From: Cupriavidus pauculus
Lineage (GTDB): Bacteria; Pseudomonadota; Gammaproteobacteria; Burkholderiales; Burkholderiaceae
Assembly (NCBI RefSeq): GCF_008801835.1
Contig: NZ_VZOW01000034.1
Location: forward strand, 1 to 60,136
DNA length: 60,136 bases
Direction of reading: 5' to 3'
Shown here: in pieces, positions 47,026 to 55,442 of the stretch
Numbering within the stretch: position 1 is the stretch's first letter
How the letters are laid out: each line of letters starts with the position of its first letter
Program-made: the position numbers and the translations under genes
The notes under the pieces: model-generated
The model's database searches: none
What the model was told of the DNA's origin: nothing
The model's input: only the letters and a program-made list of their open reading frames with translations

Positions 47026-48042
47026 TCAGTCCAGCTTGATGTTGGCGGCCTTGGCCACACGCGCGTAACGCGCCATGGCCTGCTGGATCTGGGCCTTGAA
47101 CTGCTCGGGCGTCGTTGGCACCAGCGTGCCGCCGGACTCCTCGACCTTGCGCTTGAACTCGGGATTCTCCATTGCCTTGTGGATCGCCGCATTCAGCTTG
47201 GCAATGATCGGCTGCGGCGTGCCGGCGGGCGCCACGATGCCGAACCAACCGCCCTCACCCATATCCTTGTAGCCCAGCTCGGCGTACGTCGGCACGTTGG
47301 GCAACTGCGGAGAACGCTGCGCACCCAGCACCGCCAAGGCGCGCAGCCGGCCCGATTTCACGTGAGGCAACGTGGTCGCCAGGTTATCGGTGATCGCGTT
47401 TACCTGGCCCGCGACGGCGTCGTTCAGCGCCAGGCCTGCGCCCTTGTAGGGCACGTGCAGCAGGTCGATCTTCGCCAGCATCATGAAGTTCTCGATGTTG
47501 ACGTGGCCCAGCGATCCGGCCCCAGGCGACGCAAACGTATACTTGCCCGGATTGGCCTTGGCCAAGGCGACAAACTCCTGCATGGTTTTGGCCGGTATGC
47601 TGGGATGCACGGCAAACACGCTCGGAATGGCGATGACGTTGGTCACCGGCGTGAAATCCTTGATCGGATCGTAGCCAAGCTTCGGATAGACGGCCGGATT
47701 GGATCCATGCGTGCTGACCGTCGCCATGCCGATCGTGTAGCCGTCCGGCGCTGAACGCGCCACCTGCTCCATGCCGATCGAACCACCGGCCCCGCCCTTG
47801 TTGTCGACCACGATGGTCTGGCCCAGTTCGCGTCCGGCGAACTCCGCAACCAGCCGCGCCGACAGATCCGTCGAACCGCCAGCGGCGAACGGCACCACCA
47901 GCCGGATCGGTTTACTCGGGTAGTTGGGCTGTGCCAGAACTGGCATCGCCATGGCGCCAAATGCGACGCCGACGGCTGTGGACAACATTGTGGACAACAA
48001 GAATTCGCGGCGCGTGGCACGCACGCAAGTGGCTCGATTCAT
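47026..48042 (-). CDS. Bug/TctC-type periplasmic solute-binding protein
   Basis: The 338-residue protein belongs to the tripartite-tricarboxylate receptor (Bug) family, greatly expanded in betaproteobacteria. It has a signal with a twin-arginine-like motif (TRREFLLSTM), then QPNYPSKPIRLVVPFAAGGSTDLSAR, VVDNKGGAGGSIGMEQVARSAPDGYTIGMA and AGSLGHVNIENFMMLAKIDLLHVPYKGAG, all typical. It binds carboxylates or similar ligands. GAGGAG lies before the ATG at 48042. No TctA/TctB membrane genes are nearby. It is coupled to the amidohydrolase downstream and divergent from a LysR regulator, suggesting uptake and cleavage of one N-acyl amino acid. Confidence 0.92.
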   Translation of the reverse strand: MNRATCVRATRREFLLSTMLSTAVGVAFGAMAMPVLAQPNYPSKPIRLVVPFAAGGSTDLSARLVAEFAGRELGQTIVVDNKGGAGGSIGMEQVARSAPDGYTIGMATVSTHGSNPAVYPKLGYDPIKDFTPVTNVIAIPSVFAVHPSIPAKTMQEFVALAKANPGKYTFASPGAGSLGHVNIENFMMLAKIDLLHVPYKGAGLALNDAVAGQVNAITDNLATTLPHVKSGRLRALAVLGAQRSPQLPNVPTYAELGYKDMGEGGWFGIVAPAGTPQPIIAKLNAAIHKAMENPEFKRKVEESGGTLVPTTPEQFKAQIQQAMARYARVAKAANIKLD

Positions 48043-48174
48043 CTGACAAACTCCTCGTACTTTTTTCGATTTGCGGATCACCGAGCCACGAGTTTCCGCG
48101 AGTTTACCGGCTGTGCACAAACGACTATATTGCACGCTTCCATTACCAAAGATCATTCTCGGATCGACAAGGCT

Positions 48175-49095
48175 ATGCGCCTCCACTCACCTTCGATGTC
48201 CGAGCTGCATGCGTTCGTTACCGCCGCTCGTCTGGGCAGCTTCACGCGCGCGGCGGACACGTTGTGTGTCACGCAAGGCGCCATCAGCCGCGCCATCGCC
48301 CGACTGGAGGCCCACTTCGGCCAGCCGCTGCTCCATCGCAACGCGCACAGGCTGACCCTTACCGACGCCGGAAACGCTTATCTGGCGGCGATTTCCGAGC
48401 CGCTTGCCGCGTTGGAGGGCGCCAGCGCCGCAATGTTCGAAAAAGATCGCCGGCATCACCTGACGCTTTCCGCCGTACCCACGCTCGCCAGCGTCTGGCT
48501 GGTGCCGCGCCTGCCCGACTTCCATCGCCGGCATCCCGAGATCCGCCTGGACTTTGTTCCCTATCGCAAGGAAGAGGATTTTTCCGGCGCACGGCCCGAT
48601 GCCGCGATACTGGCCGGCGAGGCTAGTCAGTGGGCCGGATGGCAAGTCGACTATGTGATCGGCCGCGAAATGGTGCCGGTTTGTCATCCGGCGCGGGCCC
48701 ATGCAAGACGCATCGCCAACCTGTGGAAAACTCCGCACGAACTGCTGGCCGAACCCCTACTTTTCCACACCACTGCACCCGCAAACTGGCAGAAATGGCT
48801 GCAGGCCGCGGGCGTACCCGATGCTGCGCCAACCCTCGCGCGCGGGTTCGATCAGGTGTCGATTCTGCTGGAGGCCGTCAAGGCCGATATGGGTGTCGCC
48901 GTGCTGCAGCGCTGCCTGGTGCGAGACGCGCTCCACGCGGGCCAGGTGGTCGCGCCGTTCGATTTGCCGATTACGCTCAGCCGGGGATATTTCCTGTGTT
49001 CGCCGCGCGAAAAACGCGAGCATCCGGCCTTGCATGTTTTCCGCGAGTGGCTGCTTGCTGTAGCTCAGACTGATATCGAAGTGCTGACTTCTTAG
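48175..49095 (+). CDS. LysR-family transcriptional regulator (GcvA-like)
   Basis: The 306-residue protein has the LysR winged helix-turn-helix at residues about 9-66 (LHAFVTAARLGSFTRAADTLCVTQGAISRAIARLEAHFGQPLLHR), followed by a ligand-binding domain (LTLSAVPTLASVWLVPRLPDFHRRHPEIRLDFVPY ... GFDQVSILLEAVKADMGVAVLQRCLV). The WLVPRLPDF segment places it in the GcvA-like branch. I chose the ATG at 48175, with AAGG just upstream; a TTG at 48130 is less likely. It is divergent from the Bug/amidohydrolase pair across 130 bases and most likely controls it. Despite the branch name, nothing links it to the distant gcv operon. Confidence 0.92.
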   Translation: MRLHSPSMSELHAFVTAARLGSFTRAADTLCVTQGAISRAIARLEAHFGQPLLHRNAHRLTLTDAGNAYLAAISEPLAALEGASAAMFEKDRRHHLTLSAVPTLASVWLVPRLPDFHRRHPEIRLDFVPYRKEEDFSGARPDAAILAGEASQWAGWQVDYVIGREMVPVCHPARAHARRIANLWKTPHELLAEPLLFHTTAPANWQKWLQAAGVPDAAPTLARGFDQVSILLEAVKADMGVAVLQRCLVRDALHAGQVVAPFDLPITLSRGYFLCSPREKREHPALHVFREWLLAVAQTDIEVLTS

Positions 49096-49099
49096 CCGG

Positions 49100-49118
49100 T
49101 TATCCACAGTGTGGATAT
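49100..49118. other. Paired DnaA-box-like 9-mers in inverted orientation
   Basis: A perfect TTATCCACA (49100-49108) is separated by one base from TGTGGATAT (49110-49118), a one-mismatch box in the opposite direction. ATCCACA-G-TGTGGAT is also a perfect dyad. It lies five bases after the LysR stop, between convergent genes, in AT-richer DNA. Confidence 0.45.
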
Positions 49119-49222
49119 CTTTGTGAACAACATCGATTCGGCAAATAAAATCTAGGCGCAAAACGCCAGAAAAATCTCCACACCGAATAGTTTACGTCGC
49201 CACCCCGCGCGCGGCGGGACGA

Positions 49223-49966
49223 TCAGGCCGCTTTCCTGGTCAGGCCCAGATAGGTTTCGATCACCTTGGGATTGCTGGCCAGGGCCGCGGCCTCGCCCTC
49301 CAGCGCCATATCGCCGGTCTCGATCACATAGCCGTAGTCCGCCACCTGCAGGGCCGCCCTCGCATTCTGTTCAATCAGCAACGTCGCCACGCCGGTCTTG
49401 CGCAGGTTGCTGATGATGTGAAAGATCTCCTTGACGATCAGCGGCGCCAGTCCAAGGCTGGGCTCGTCCAGCATCAGCAATTGCGGCTTCGCCATCAGGG
49501 CACGGCCCACCGCCAGCATCTGCCGTTCTCCGCCGGACAGCGTGCCCGCGTCCTGCCTAGCGCGCTCCCGCAGGCGCGGAAACAGATCGTAGACAACGTC
49601 CATCTGATCCAGATAGTTGCGCTCGCCCGCCTTCTTGCGCCGGAACGCCCCGAGCAGGAGATTGTCCTCGACCGACATGGTGGCAAACAGCTCGCGCTTT
49701 TCCGGCACCAGGCACATGCCGCGCGCCACGCGCCCCTCGACGGGGATGCCGGTCATGTCGTGCCCCAGATAGCGCACCGTGCCGCTCGACGACCCCGTGG
49801 CAGGAAGCGCGCCCATGATGGCATTGAGCATGGTGGACTTCCCTGCGCCGTTGGGCCCGATCACAGTGACGATGCGGCCGGCCTCGACCTGCAGACTGGC
49901 GCCATGCACCGCCTCGACCTTGCCGTAGCGGACATGCAGGTCCTTCACTTCCAGAATCAGACTCAT
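49223..49966 (-). CDS. livF: Branched-chain amino acid ABC transporter ATPase LivF
   Basis: The 247-residue ATPase has Walker A IGPNGAGKSTMLNAIMG, the LivF-type LVPEKRELFATMSVEDNLLLG, the ABC signature LSGGERQMLAVGRAL, Walker B LLMLDEPSLGLAPLIV and the switch-region LLIEQNARAAL. It pairs with the LivG domain of the fused protein encoded next to it. It is the last gene of the operon, nine bases after the fusion gene. Upstream genes supply the permeases and the binding protein. Confidence 0.95.
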   Translation of the reverse strand: MSLILEVKDLHVRYGKVEAVHGASLQVEAGRIVTVIGPNGAGKSTMLNAIMGALPATGSSSGTVRYLGHDMTGIPVEGRVARGMCLVPEKRELFATMSVEDNLLLGAFRRKKAGERNYLDQMDVVYDLFPRLRERARQDAGTLSGGERQMLAVGRALMAKPQLLMLDEPSLGLAPLIVKEIFHIISNLRKTGVATLLIEQNARAALQVADYGYVIETGDMALEGEAAALASNPKVIETYLGLTRKAA

Positions 49967-49975
49967 CTCATATCC

Positions 49976-51841
49976 TCACTCGATGCCGCCCAGATACGCT
50001 TCCAGCACTGCCGGATCCTTCTGCACCTCTTCCGGTACGCCCTCGGCGATGCGCGTGCCAAATTCCATCACCACGAGGCGATCGGTCAGGTTCATCACAA
50101 AGTCCATGTCATGCTCCACCAGCAGCACACTCATGCCTTCGCCTTTGAGCTTGCGCAGCAAATCGGCAAGCGCCTGCTTTTCCTTGTAGCGCAGGCCTGC
50201 GGCTGGTTCGTCCAGCAACAGCAGCGCCGGATCGCAGCAAAGCGCCCGCGCAATCTCCAGGATCCGTTGCTGCCCCAGCGCCAGGCTGCCGGCCTCCATG
50301 TACATGCAGTCGGCCAGCCCCACGCGCTCGAGCTGGCGCTTCGCCTCGAACAGCAGCTTCTGTTCCTCGCCACGGTTCATGCGCAGGATCGCCGCGGATA
50401 CGCCGCCTTGCGCGCGGAAGTCGCCGCGCAGGTGCGCGCCGATCGCAACGTTTTCCAGCACCGTCATCGTCGGCAGCAAATGCACATGCTGGAACGTCCG
50501 TCCGACCCCGCGCTTCACGATCTCGCGCGAAGGCAGGCCCGAAATCACTTCGCCGCGATAGCGGACTTCCCCGCTCGTGAGCGGCAGCACTCCGGTCACC
50601 AGATTGAACGTGGTGGACTTGCCCGCGCCGTTGGGGCCGATCAATCCGATGATCTCCCCGGCGCGCACCTGGAAGCTCACGTCGTTCACCGCCACCAGCC
50701 CGCCAAACTGCTTGCGCGCCGCGCGCACATCGAGAATCAACTCTCCGGCGTCCGGCTTCTGCCGCACCGGCAGCGCCGCAGCATGCGCGGGCGCGGTCAC
50801 GGACGGCCCCGACGGCATCAGCCTGCGCAGGAACGGCCAGATGCCGTCACGCGCGTACTGCAGCAACAGCACCAGCAGCACGCCGAACACGATGATCTCG
50901 AAGTTGCCTGTGGTCCCCAGCAACTTGGGCAGCACGCCCTGCAACACGTCCTTCAGGATCGTCAACACACCGGCGCCCAGCACCGCGCCCCAGACGTGTC
51001 CCACACCGCCCACCACGGCCATGAAGAGGTACTCGATACCGTAGTTGAGTCCGAACGGCGTCGGATTCACCGCGCGTTGCAGATGCGCATAGAGAAAGCC
51101 CGATACGCACGCCAGTATCGCGGCCACGACGAAGATCACCACCTTCATCCATGCGGTGTTGACGCCCATGGCTTCGGCCATCGTGCCGCCGCCCTTGAGT
51201 GCGCGAATCGCACGCCCGGGCCGCGAATCCAGCAGATTCTGCATGGCGAATACCGCGAGCAGCACCACCAGCCAGATCAGATAGAACATCGACCGCCCCG
51301 ACTGCAGCTCGATACCGGCGATCGACAACACCGGGATGCCGTTGAGGCCGTCGTACTTGCCCAGAAACTCGAGGTTGCCAAACAGGAAGAACAGCGACAG
51401 ACCCCATGCAATCGTCGCCAGCGGCAGGTAGTGGCCGGACATGCGCATCGTGATCAATCCGATCACATAGGCCGATGCCACCGTGATGATCAATCCCACC
51501 ACGAGCCCCACCCATGGAGACAGCCCGAACTGCGTCGTCAGGTATGCGGTGCTGTACGCGCCGAGCCCGACAAATGCGGCCTGGCCGAACGACGTCATGC
51601 CGCCCACGCCGGTCAGCAACACCAGCCCGATCGCCACGATGCTGTACAGGCCAATGTAGTTGCCAAGCGTGATCCAGAACTCGGGCGTCGGCAGCACAGG
51701 AAGCAACGCCAGTGCCATCACGAACAGCAGCGTCAGGATGCGGTTGCGCAGATGGCCGCGCACAGCCTCGCCCCGCTGCGACGCGATGGTGCCCTCGCCA
51801 TCCACGCGCTTTTCCATCGGTTTGTCGGTGAGCATGGTCAT
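49976..51841 (-). CDS. LivM permease - LivG ATPase fusion protein
   Basis: This 621-residue protein fuses two transporter parts. Residues about 33-345 form a LivM permease: LGNYIGLYSIVAIGLVLLTGVGGMTSFGQAAFVGLGAYSTAYL, the MRMSGHYLPLATIAWGLSL region and the RAIRALKGGGTMAEAMGVNTAWMK coupling segment. After a linker rich in Ala and Pro, residues about 375-621 form a LivG ATPase (Walker A IGPNGAGKSTTFNLVTG, signature LALGQQRILEIARAL, Walker B LLLLDEPAAGL, VEHDMDFVM). The signature is LALGQ rather than the usual LSYGQ. The start ATG 51841 follows GAGGAG inside the end of the upstream permease gene. Confidence 0.93.
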   Translation of the reverse strand: MTMLTDKPMEKRVDGEGTIASQRGEAVRGHLRNRILTLLFVMALALLPVLPTPEFWITLGNYIGLYSIVAIGLVLLTGVGGMTSFGQAAFVGLGAYSTAYLTTQFGLSPWVGLVVGLIITVASAYVIGLITMRMSGHYLPLATIAWGLSLFFLFGNLEFLGKYDGLNGIPVLSIAGIELQSGRSMFYLIWLVVLLAVFAMQNLLDSRPGRAIRALKGGGTMAEAMGVNTAWMKVVIFVVAAILACVSGFLYAHLQRAVNPTPFGLNYGIEYLFMAVVGGVGHVWGAVLGAGVLTILKDVLQGVLPKLLGTTGNFEIIVFGVLLVLLLQYARDGIWPFLRRLMPSGPSVTAPAHAAALPVRQKPDAGELILDVRAARKQFGGLVAVNDVSFQVRAGEIIGLIGPNGAGKSTTFNLVTGVLPLTSGEVRYRGEVISGLPSREIVKRGVGRTFQHVHLLPTMTVLENVAIGAHLRGDFRAQGGVSAAILRMNRGEEQKLLFEAKRQLERVGLADCMYMEAGSLALGQQRILEIARALCCDPALLLLDEPAAGLRYKEKQALADLLRKLKGEGMSVLLVEHDMDFVMNLTDRLVVMEFGTRIAEGVPEEVQKDPAVLEAYLGGIE

Positions 51842-51844
51842 GGC

Positions 51845-52897
51845 TTACTCCTCTTCCTCGACATGCTTGCTCGTGAGCGATCGCCACAACAGCACCGGGA
51901 TGATCAACGTAAAGACGATCACCTCCTTGAAGGCGCTCGCCCAGAACGACGAATACGATTCGAGCAGCCCCACCAACAGCGCGCCGAGCGCCGCAACCGG
52001 ATAGCTCGCCAGGCCACCGACGATCGCGCCAACGAAGCCCTTCAAGCCCACCAGGAAGCCGGATTCGTAATAGACCGTGGTCAGCGGCGCAATCAGGACG
52101 CCGCACAACGCGCCCAACGCGGCCGCCAGCGTGAACGAAAGTCGCCCGGCCTGCGTGGTGCCGATGCCCACCAGCCGCGCGCCCAGCCGGTTCACGGCCG
52201 TCGCGCGCAGCGCCTTGCCTTGCAGCGTGCGTTCGAAAAAGAAGTACAGCGCGGCGATCAGCAGGCCGGACACCGCCACCACCCAGAGGCTCTGTCCAGA
52301 CACGCTGAGGCTGCCGACATCGAAACGCGCCTCGGAAAACGGATTCGTGCGCGAACCCTCCGCGCCAAACATCACGAGGCCCAGACCGACCAACGCGAAA
52401 TGCACGCCCACGGAAACGATCAGCAACACCAGCGTGCTGGCTTCGGCAAGCGGCTGGTACGCCAGGCGATAGAGCATTGGGCCGAGCGGCACGACGATCA
52501 GCAGCGTCACCGCCACCTGCACCAACATCGGCAGCGGCTGGCCGCCGTACTGCTGCACCAGCAAGTGCACGGCCACGGGAAACAGCAGGTATTTGGCCGC
52601 CAGCACGGCAAGCCGTCGCGCCGCCATGCTGCGCAGGTCCGGGCTGCGCAATACCACGGCCGCGTCATAGACAAACGTGAGCACGCCCATGGCCAGCAGC
52701 AGCCACGTGGTTTGAGGCGCGTGCCCGGCCTGCATCGCGGCCAGCGTCAGCGCGCCATAGGCCACGAATTCGCCCTGGGGTATGAAGATGACGCGCGTTA
52801 CCGAGAACACCAGCACCAGCGCCAGTGCCAGCAACGCGTAGATGGCGCCGGAAGTAATGCCGTCCTGCGCCAGGATGGCCGCAATCGAAAGATCCAT
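51845..52897 (-). CDS. livH: Branched-chain amino acid ABC transporter permease LivH
   Basis: The 350-residue membrane protein has the LivH N-terminus (DGITSGAIYALLALALVLVFSVTRVIFIPQGEFVAYGAL), a helix-rich body and the cytoplasmic coupling segment (GKALRATAVNRLGARLVGIGTTQAGRLSFTLAAALGALCGVLIAPL). It ends in a charged tail (KHVEEEE). An extra region in the middle (PDLRSMAARRLAVLAAKYLLF) makes it longer than the usual 290-310 residues. The ATG at 52897 gives the standard start. It leads the livH-livMG-livF set, after a terminator that separates it from the binding-protein gene. Confidence 0.93.
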   Translation of the reverse strand: MDLSIAAILAQDGITSGAIYALLALALVLVFSVTRVIFIPQGEFVAYGALTLAAMQAGHAPQTTWLLLAMGVLTFVYDAAVVLRSPDLRSMAARRLAVLAAKYLLFPVAVHLLVQQYGGQPLPMLVQVAVTLLIVVPLGPMLYRLAYQPLAEASTLVLLIVSVGVHFALVGLGLVMFGAEGSRTNPFSEARFDVGSLSVSGQSLWVVAVSGLLIAALYFFFERTLQGKALRATAVNRLGARLVGIGTTQAGRLSFTLAAALGALCGVLIAPLTTVYYESGFLVGLKGFVGAIVGGLASYPVAALGALLVGLLESYSSFWASAFKEVIVFTLIIPVLLWRSLTSKHVEEEE

Positions 52898-52980
52898 TGT
52901 CTCCCCGACTCGTGGAAGGGTCCGCGCTGTCAGCTTAATCGCTGCGCGGCGTTGTACGTAGATTGCAAGACGGCAAGGGC

Positions 52981-53011
52981 AAAAAAAGGGCGCATGGCAA
53001 TCCATGCGCCC
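52981..53011 (-). terminator. Terminator between binding-protein gene and livH
   Basis: A perfect 10-bp stem GGGCGCATGG / CCATGCGCCC (52988-52997 with 53002-53011) around CAAT is followed on the minus strand by seven T (52981-52987). Partial read-through would give less permease than binding protein, a usual ratio for such systems. Confidence 0.92.
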
Positions 53012-53068
53012 CTGCGTTGCTACGCCTGCCCCGCGCGACCAACTCCTGTCTGCCGAACGAGCGCCGGC

Positions 53069-54217
53069 CTACTTCTGCAACTTCCACTTGCCATCGACGA
53101 TCTGCACCATCACGCGCGCGCGCTGGTCCATGCCGAGGTGGTCGGTGGGAGTCATGTTGATGATGCCGTGCGACACCGGCAGATTCTTGGTCTGCTCCAG
53201 CGCATCGCGCAGCGCCTTGCGGAATTCTTTGGTGCCCGGCTGGCCCTTCTTGAGCGCCTCGGGAATGGCGTTCTGGAGCAGCAGTCCGGCGTCCCAGGCG
53301 TGGCCGCCAAAAGTCGAGACCTGGCCACCGAACGCTTTCTCGTATGCCGTCTTGTACGTCATGGCCGGCTTCTTGACGGGATTGCTGTCTGGCAATTGCT
53401 CGGCCACCAATAACGGACCGGCCGGCAGGAATGTGCCTTCGCAATCCTTGCCGCACACCCGCAGGAAGTCGGGATTGGCCACGCCGTGCGTCTGATAGAT
53501 CTTGCCCTTGAAGCCGCGCTCCTTGAGCGTCTTGGCCGGCAGCGCCGAAGGCGTACCCGAACCGGCAATCAGCACCGCGTCCGGATTGGCGCCCATCATC
53601 TTGAGCACCTGGCCCGTCACCGAATTGTCGGTGCGCGCAAAGCGCTCGTTGGCCACCACCTTGATCTTGCGCATTTCCGCCACCTTGGCGAATTCCTGCG
53701 CCCAGCTATCGCCGTAGGCATCCGCAAAGCCGATGAATGCCACCGTCTTCACGTTGTTGTTGGTCATGTGCTCGGCCAGCGCCGTGGCCATGTGCGAATC
53801 GTTCTGCGGCGTCTTGAAGACCCATGCGCGCTTGGCATCCATCGGCTCGATGATGCGGGCCGAGGCGGCCATCGAGATCATCGGCGTTTCACTCTCGGCG
53901 GCCACGTCCACCATCGCCAGCGAATTCGGCGTCACGGTGGAACCCACCACCACGTCCACCTTGTCCTCGCTGATCAGCTTGCGCGTGTTCTTTACCGCCG
54001 TGGTGGTGTCGGTGGCGTCGTCGAGCACGATGTACTCGATCTTCTTGCCGGCGATTTCCTTCGGCAGCAGCGTGAACGTGTTCTTTTCGGGGATGCCGAG
54101 CGATGCCGCGGGCCCGGTGGCCGAAACAGTGACCCCAACTTTCACCTGGGCACTGGCCGCACCGGCAAACAGGCTGGCAGCAGCAAGAGCCAGCAAGCTG
54201 GCGCGCTTGAACGTCAT
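53069..54217 (-). CDS. Periplasmic LIVBP-type substrate-binding protein of the first Liv system
   Basis: The 382-residue protein has a Sec signal (KRASLLALAAASLFAGAASAQ, cleavage near ASA-Q). The mature part is of LIVBP type: VKVGVTVSATGPAASLGIPEKNTFTLLPKEIAG, VDVVVGSTVTPNSLAMVDVAAESETPMISMAASARI, AFIGFADAYGDSWAQEF and GGHAWDAGLLLQNAIPEAL. The bulkier ligand loops suggest a ligand such as an aromatic or other organic acid rather than plain leucine, but this is not proven. AAGGAG lies before the ATG at 54217. The leader contains a terminator-like hairpin and, further up, a long dyad. Confidence 0.92.
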   Translation of the reverse strand: MTFKRASLLALAAASLFAGAASAQVKVGVTVSATGPAASLGIPEKNTFTLLPKEIAGKKIEYIVLDDATDTTTAVKNTRKLISEDKVDVVVGSTVTPNSLAMVDVAAESETPMISMAASARIIEPMDAKRAWVFKTPQNDSHMATALAEHMTNNNVKTVAFIGFADAYGDSWAQEFAKVAEMRKIKVVANERFARTDNSVTGQVLKMMGANPDAVLIAGSGTPSALPAKTLKERGFKGKIYQTHGVANPDFLRVCGKDCEGTFLPAGPLLVAEQLPDSNPVKKPAMTYKTAYEKAFGGQVSTFGGHAWDAGLLLQNAIPEALKKGQPGTKEFRKALRDALEQTKNLPVSHGIINMTPTDHLGMDQRARVMVQIVDGKWKLQK

Positions 54218-54245
54218 AGAGTGTCTCCTTCGATTCCAGAAACGG

Positions 54246-54281
54246 AAAAAGGCATCCGTCGGCTTTCGGCCGCCGGATGCC
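54246..54281 (-). terminator. Terminator-like hairpin in the binding-protein leader (possible attenuator)
   Basis: A 13-bp stem with one mismatch (54251-54263 with 54269-54281) is followed on the minus strand by TTTTT (54250-54246). Its T run ends only 28 bases before the binding-protein ATG, leaving no room for a complete promoter after it. Confidence 0.75.
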
Positions 54282-54413
54282 TTCAGTTTTTTTGTCGGCC
54301 CGTTCAACAGGCTCTCTGGCAGACGCAACGCTGGCGTCCGATCAGTGTCGGGAACATCGAAGTTCGTCCCGTTTTTCCCGTCCTGCGCGTGATACCCCCG
54401 GAATTGCGCAGTT

Positions 54414-54442
54414 GCATTACCCGACCGCTCGGTCGGGAATGC
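54414..54442. promoter_or_regulatory. Long dyad, TetR-type operator candidate
   Basis: CCCGACCG-CT-CGGTCGGG (54420-54437) is a perfect 8-bp dyad. Outside it GCATT (54414-54418) and AATGC (54438-54442) continue the symmetry with one unpaired base. CCGACCG-NN-CGGTCGG resembles TetR-family operators. It lies about 200 bases before the binding-protein start. Confidence 0.6.
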
Positions 54443-54604
54443 GAATCGAGTCTAACACAGCGATCTGATCCGAAAAGCGGGATTAACCCGCAGCGGCGGC
54501 GGCACAACAGTCCGGGTTACGGCGTCCTGGCTACCGGCGCGCGCGCGGGGCGCGGTGGCATGTTCGCAATGCCGTGGCGCCGGCCCGTATCCGGTCGCAT
54601 CGGT

Positions 54605-55363
54605 TCAACGCAGGAAGGCGTCGTAAGCGGTCTTCATGATCAGCGCGCCAACCACGGCGATGAACACCTTGCGCACAAACCTGCTGCCATGCCGAAGCGC
54701 CAGCTTGCTGCCCACCTGACTGCCCGCGACATTGGCCACGGCCATCACGATGCCCAGTTGCCACCAGACGTGGCCCTTGGCCGCCAACAGCAGCAGCGCG
54801 GCAAGGTTGGTAGCAAGATTGACCACCTTGGCCGAAGCCGAGGCATGGAGGAAGTCGTAGCCGAACACGCGCACGAACACGATCATCAGGAAACTGCCCG
54901 TTCCCGGCCCGAACACGCCATCGTAGAAGCCGATCGCCGCACCGGCCAGCACGGCGGCAATGCGCTCGCGTGCGCCGGACAGCGAGGGCGCGTGCTCGGT
55001 GCCAAGGTCCTTCTTCGCTACGGTGTAGGCCAGCAGGACCAGCAGCACAAACGGCAGTGCCTTGCGCAGCGGGTCGGCCGGAATCCTGGTCAATGTCCAC
55101 GCACCGGCCATCGACAACACGAAGGCCGCAATCATGGCCGGCGCAGTGACACCCCAATGGATCCGGACCGAGCGCGCAAAGCGCATCGCCGCATTGGAGG
55201 TGCCCGCCATCGACGCCACCTTGGTGGTGCCGATCAACGTGGCGGGCGCCATGTTTGGATAGGTCGAAAACAGCGCGGGGATCTGCACGAGGCCCCCGCC
55301 GCCCGCCACGGCGTCAATCATGCCGGCCAGGAAGGCCGCCGCGGCCAGAAACGCAAATTCCAT
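54605..55363 (-). CDS. TauE/SafE-family anion exporter/permease
   Basis: The 252-residue inner-membrane protein has about eight hydrophobic helices and the family repeats: FLAGMIDAVAGGGGLVQIPAL near the N-terminus and GAAIGFYDGVFGPGTGSFLMIVFV in the second half, plus LIGTTKVASMAGT and KVVNLATNLAALLLL. Members move sulfite, sulfoacetate or related anions; the substrate here is unknown. It is close to TSUP proteins of the YfcA type. It stands alone between an unidentified gene (79 bases) and the first Liv system. Confidence 0.92.
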   Translation of the reverse strand: MEFAFLAAAAFLAGMIDAVAGGGGLVQIPALFSTYPNMAPATLIGTTKVASMAGTSNAAMRFARSVRIHWGVTAPAMIAAFVLSMAGAWTLTRIPADPLRKALPFVLLVLLAYTVAKKDLGTEHAPSLSGARERIAAVLAGAAIGFYDGVFGPGTGSFLMIVFVRVFGYDFLHASASAKVVNLATNLAALLLLAAKGHVWWQLGIVMAVANVAGSQVGSKLALRHGSRFVRKVFIAVVGALIMKTAYDAFLR

Positions 55364-55442
55364 GCTGGAACCATCAGAAAGGTGGGAAGGGATTCAGGCA
55401 AGTCGTGTCGACGGCCAGGTTCGGCTGGCCGCGGCCGCGCCA

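Larger units (their letters stand above)
54218..54604. promoter_or_regulatory. 387-base leader/promoter region of the first Liv system
   Basis: It lies between the TauE/SafE stop and the binding-protein start, and holds a strong hairpin (54246-54281) close to the start and a dyad (54414-54442). No gene is seen in it. Confidence 0.6.

Noticed and set aside
48043..48174. Defined LysR operator in the divergent gap
   Set aside because: T-N11-A patterns are too common to single one out by eye.
49418..53413. Very long open frame (about 1330 codons) on the plus strand opposite the first Liv system
   Set aside because: It is a by-product of GC-rich codon use on the other strand; the protein is rich in Arg, His and Gln with no motif, and all four genes beneath it are clear.
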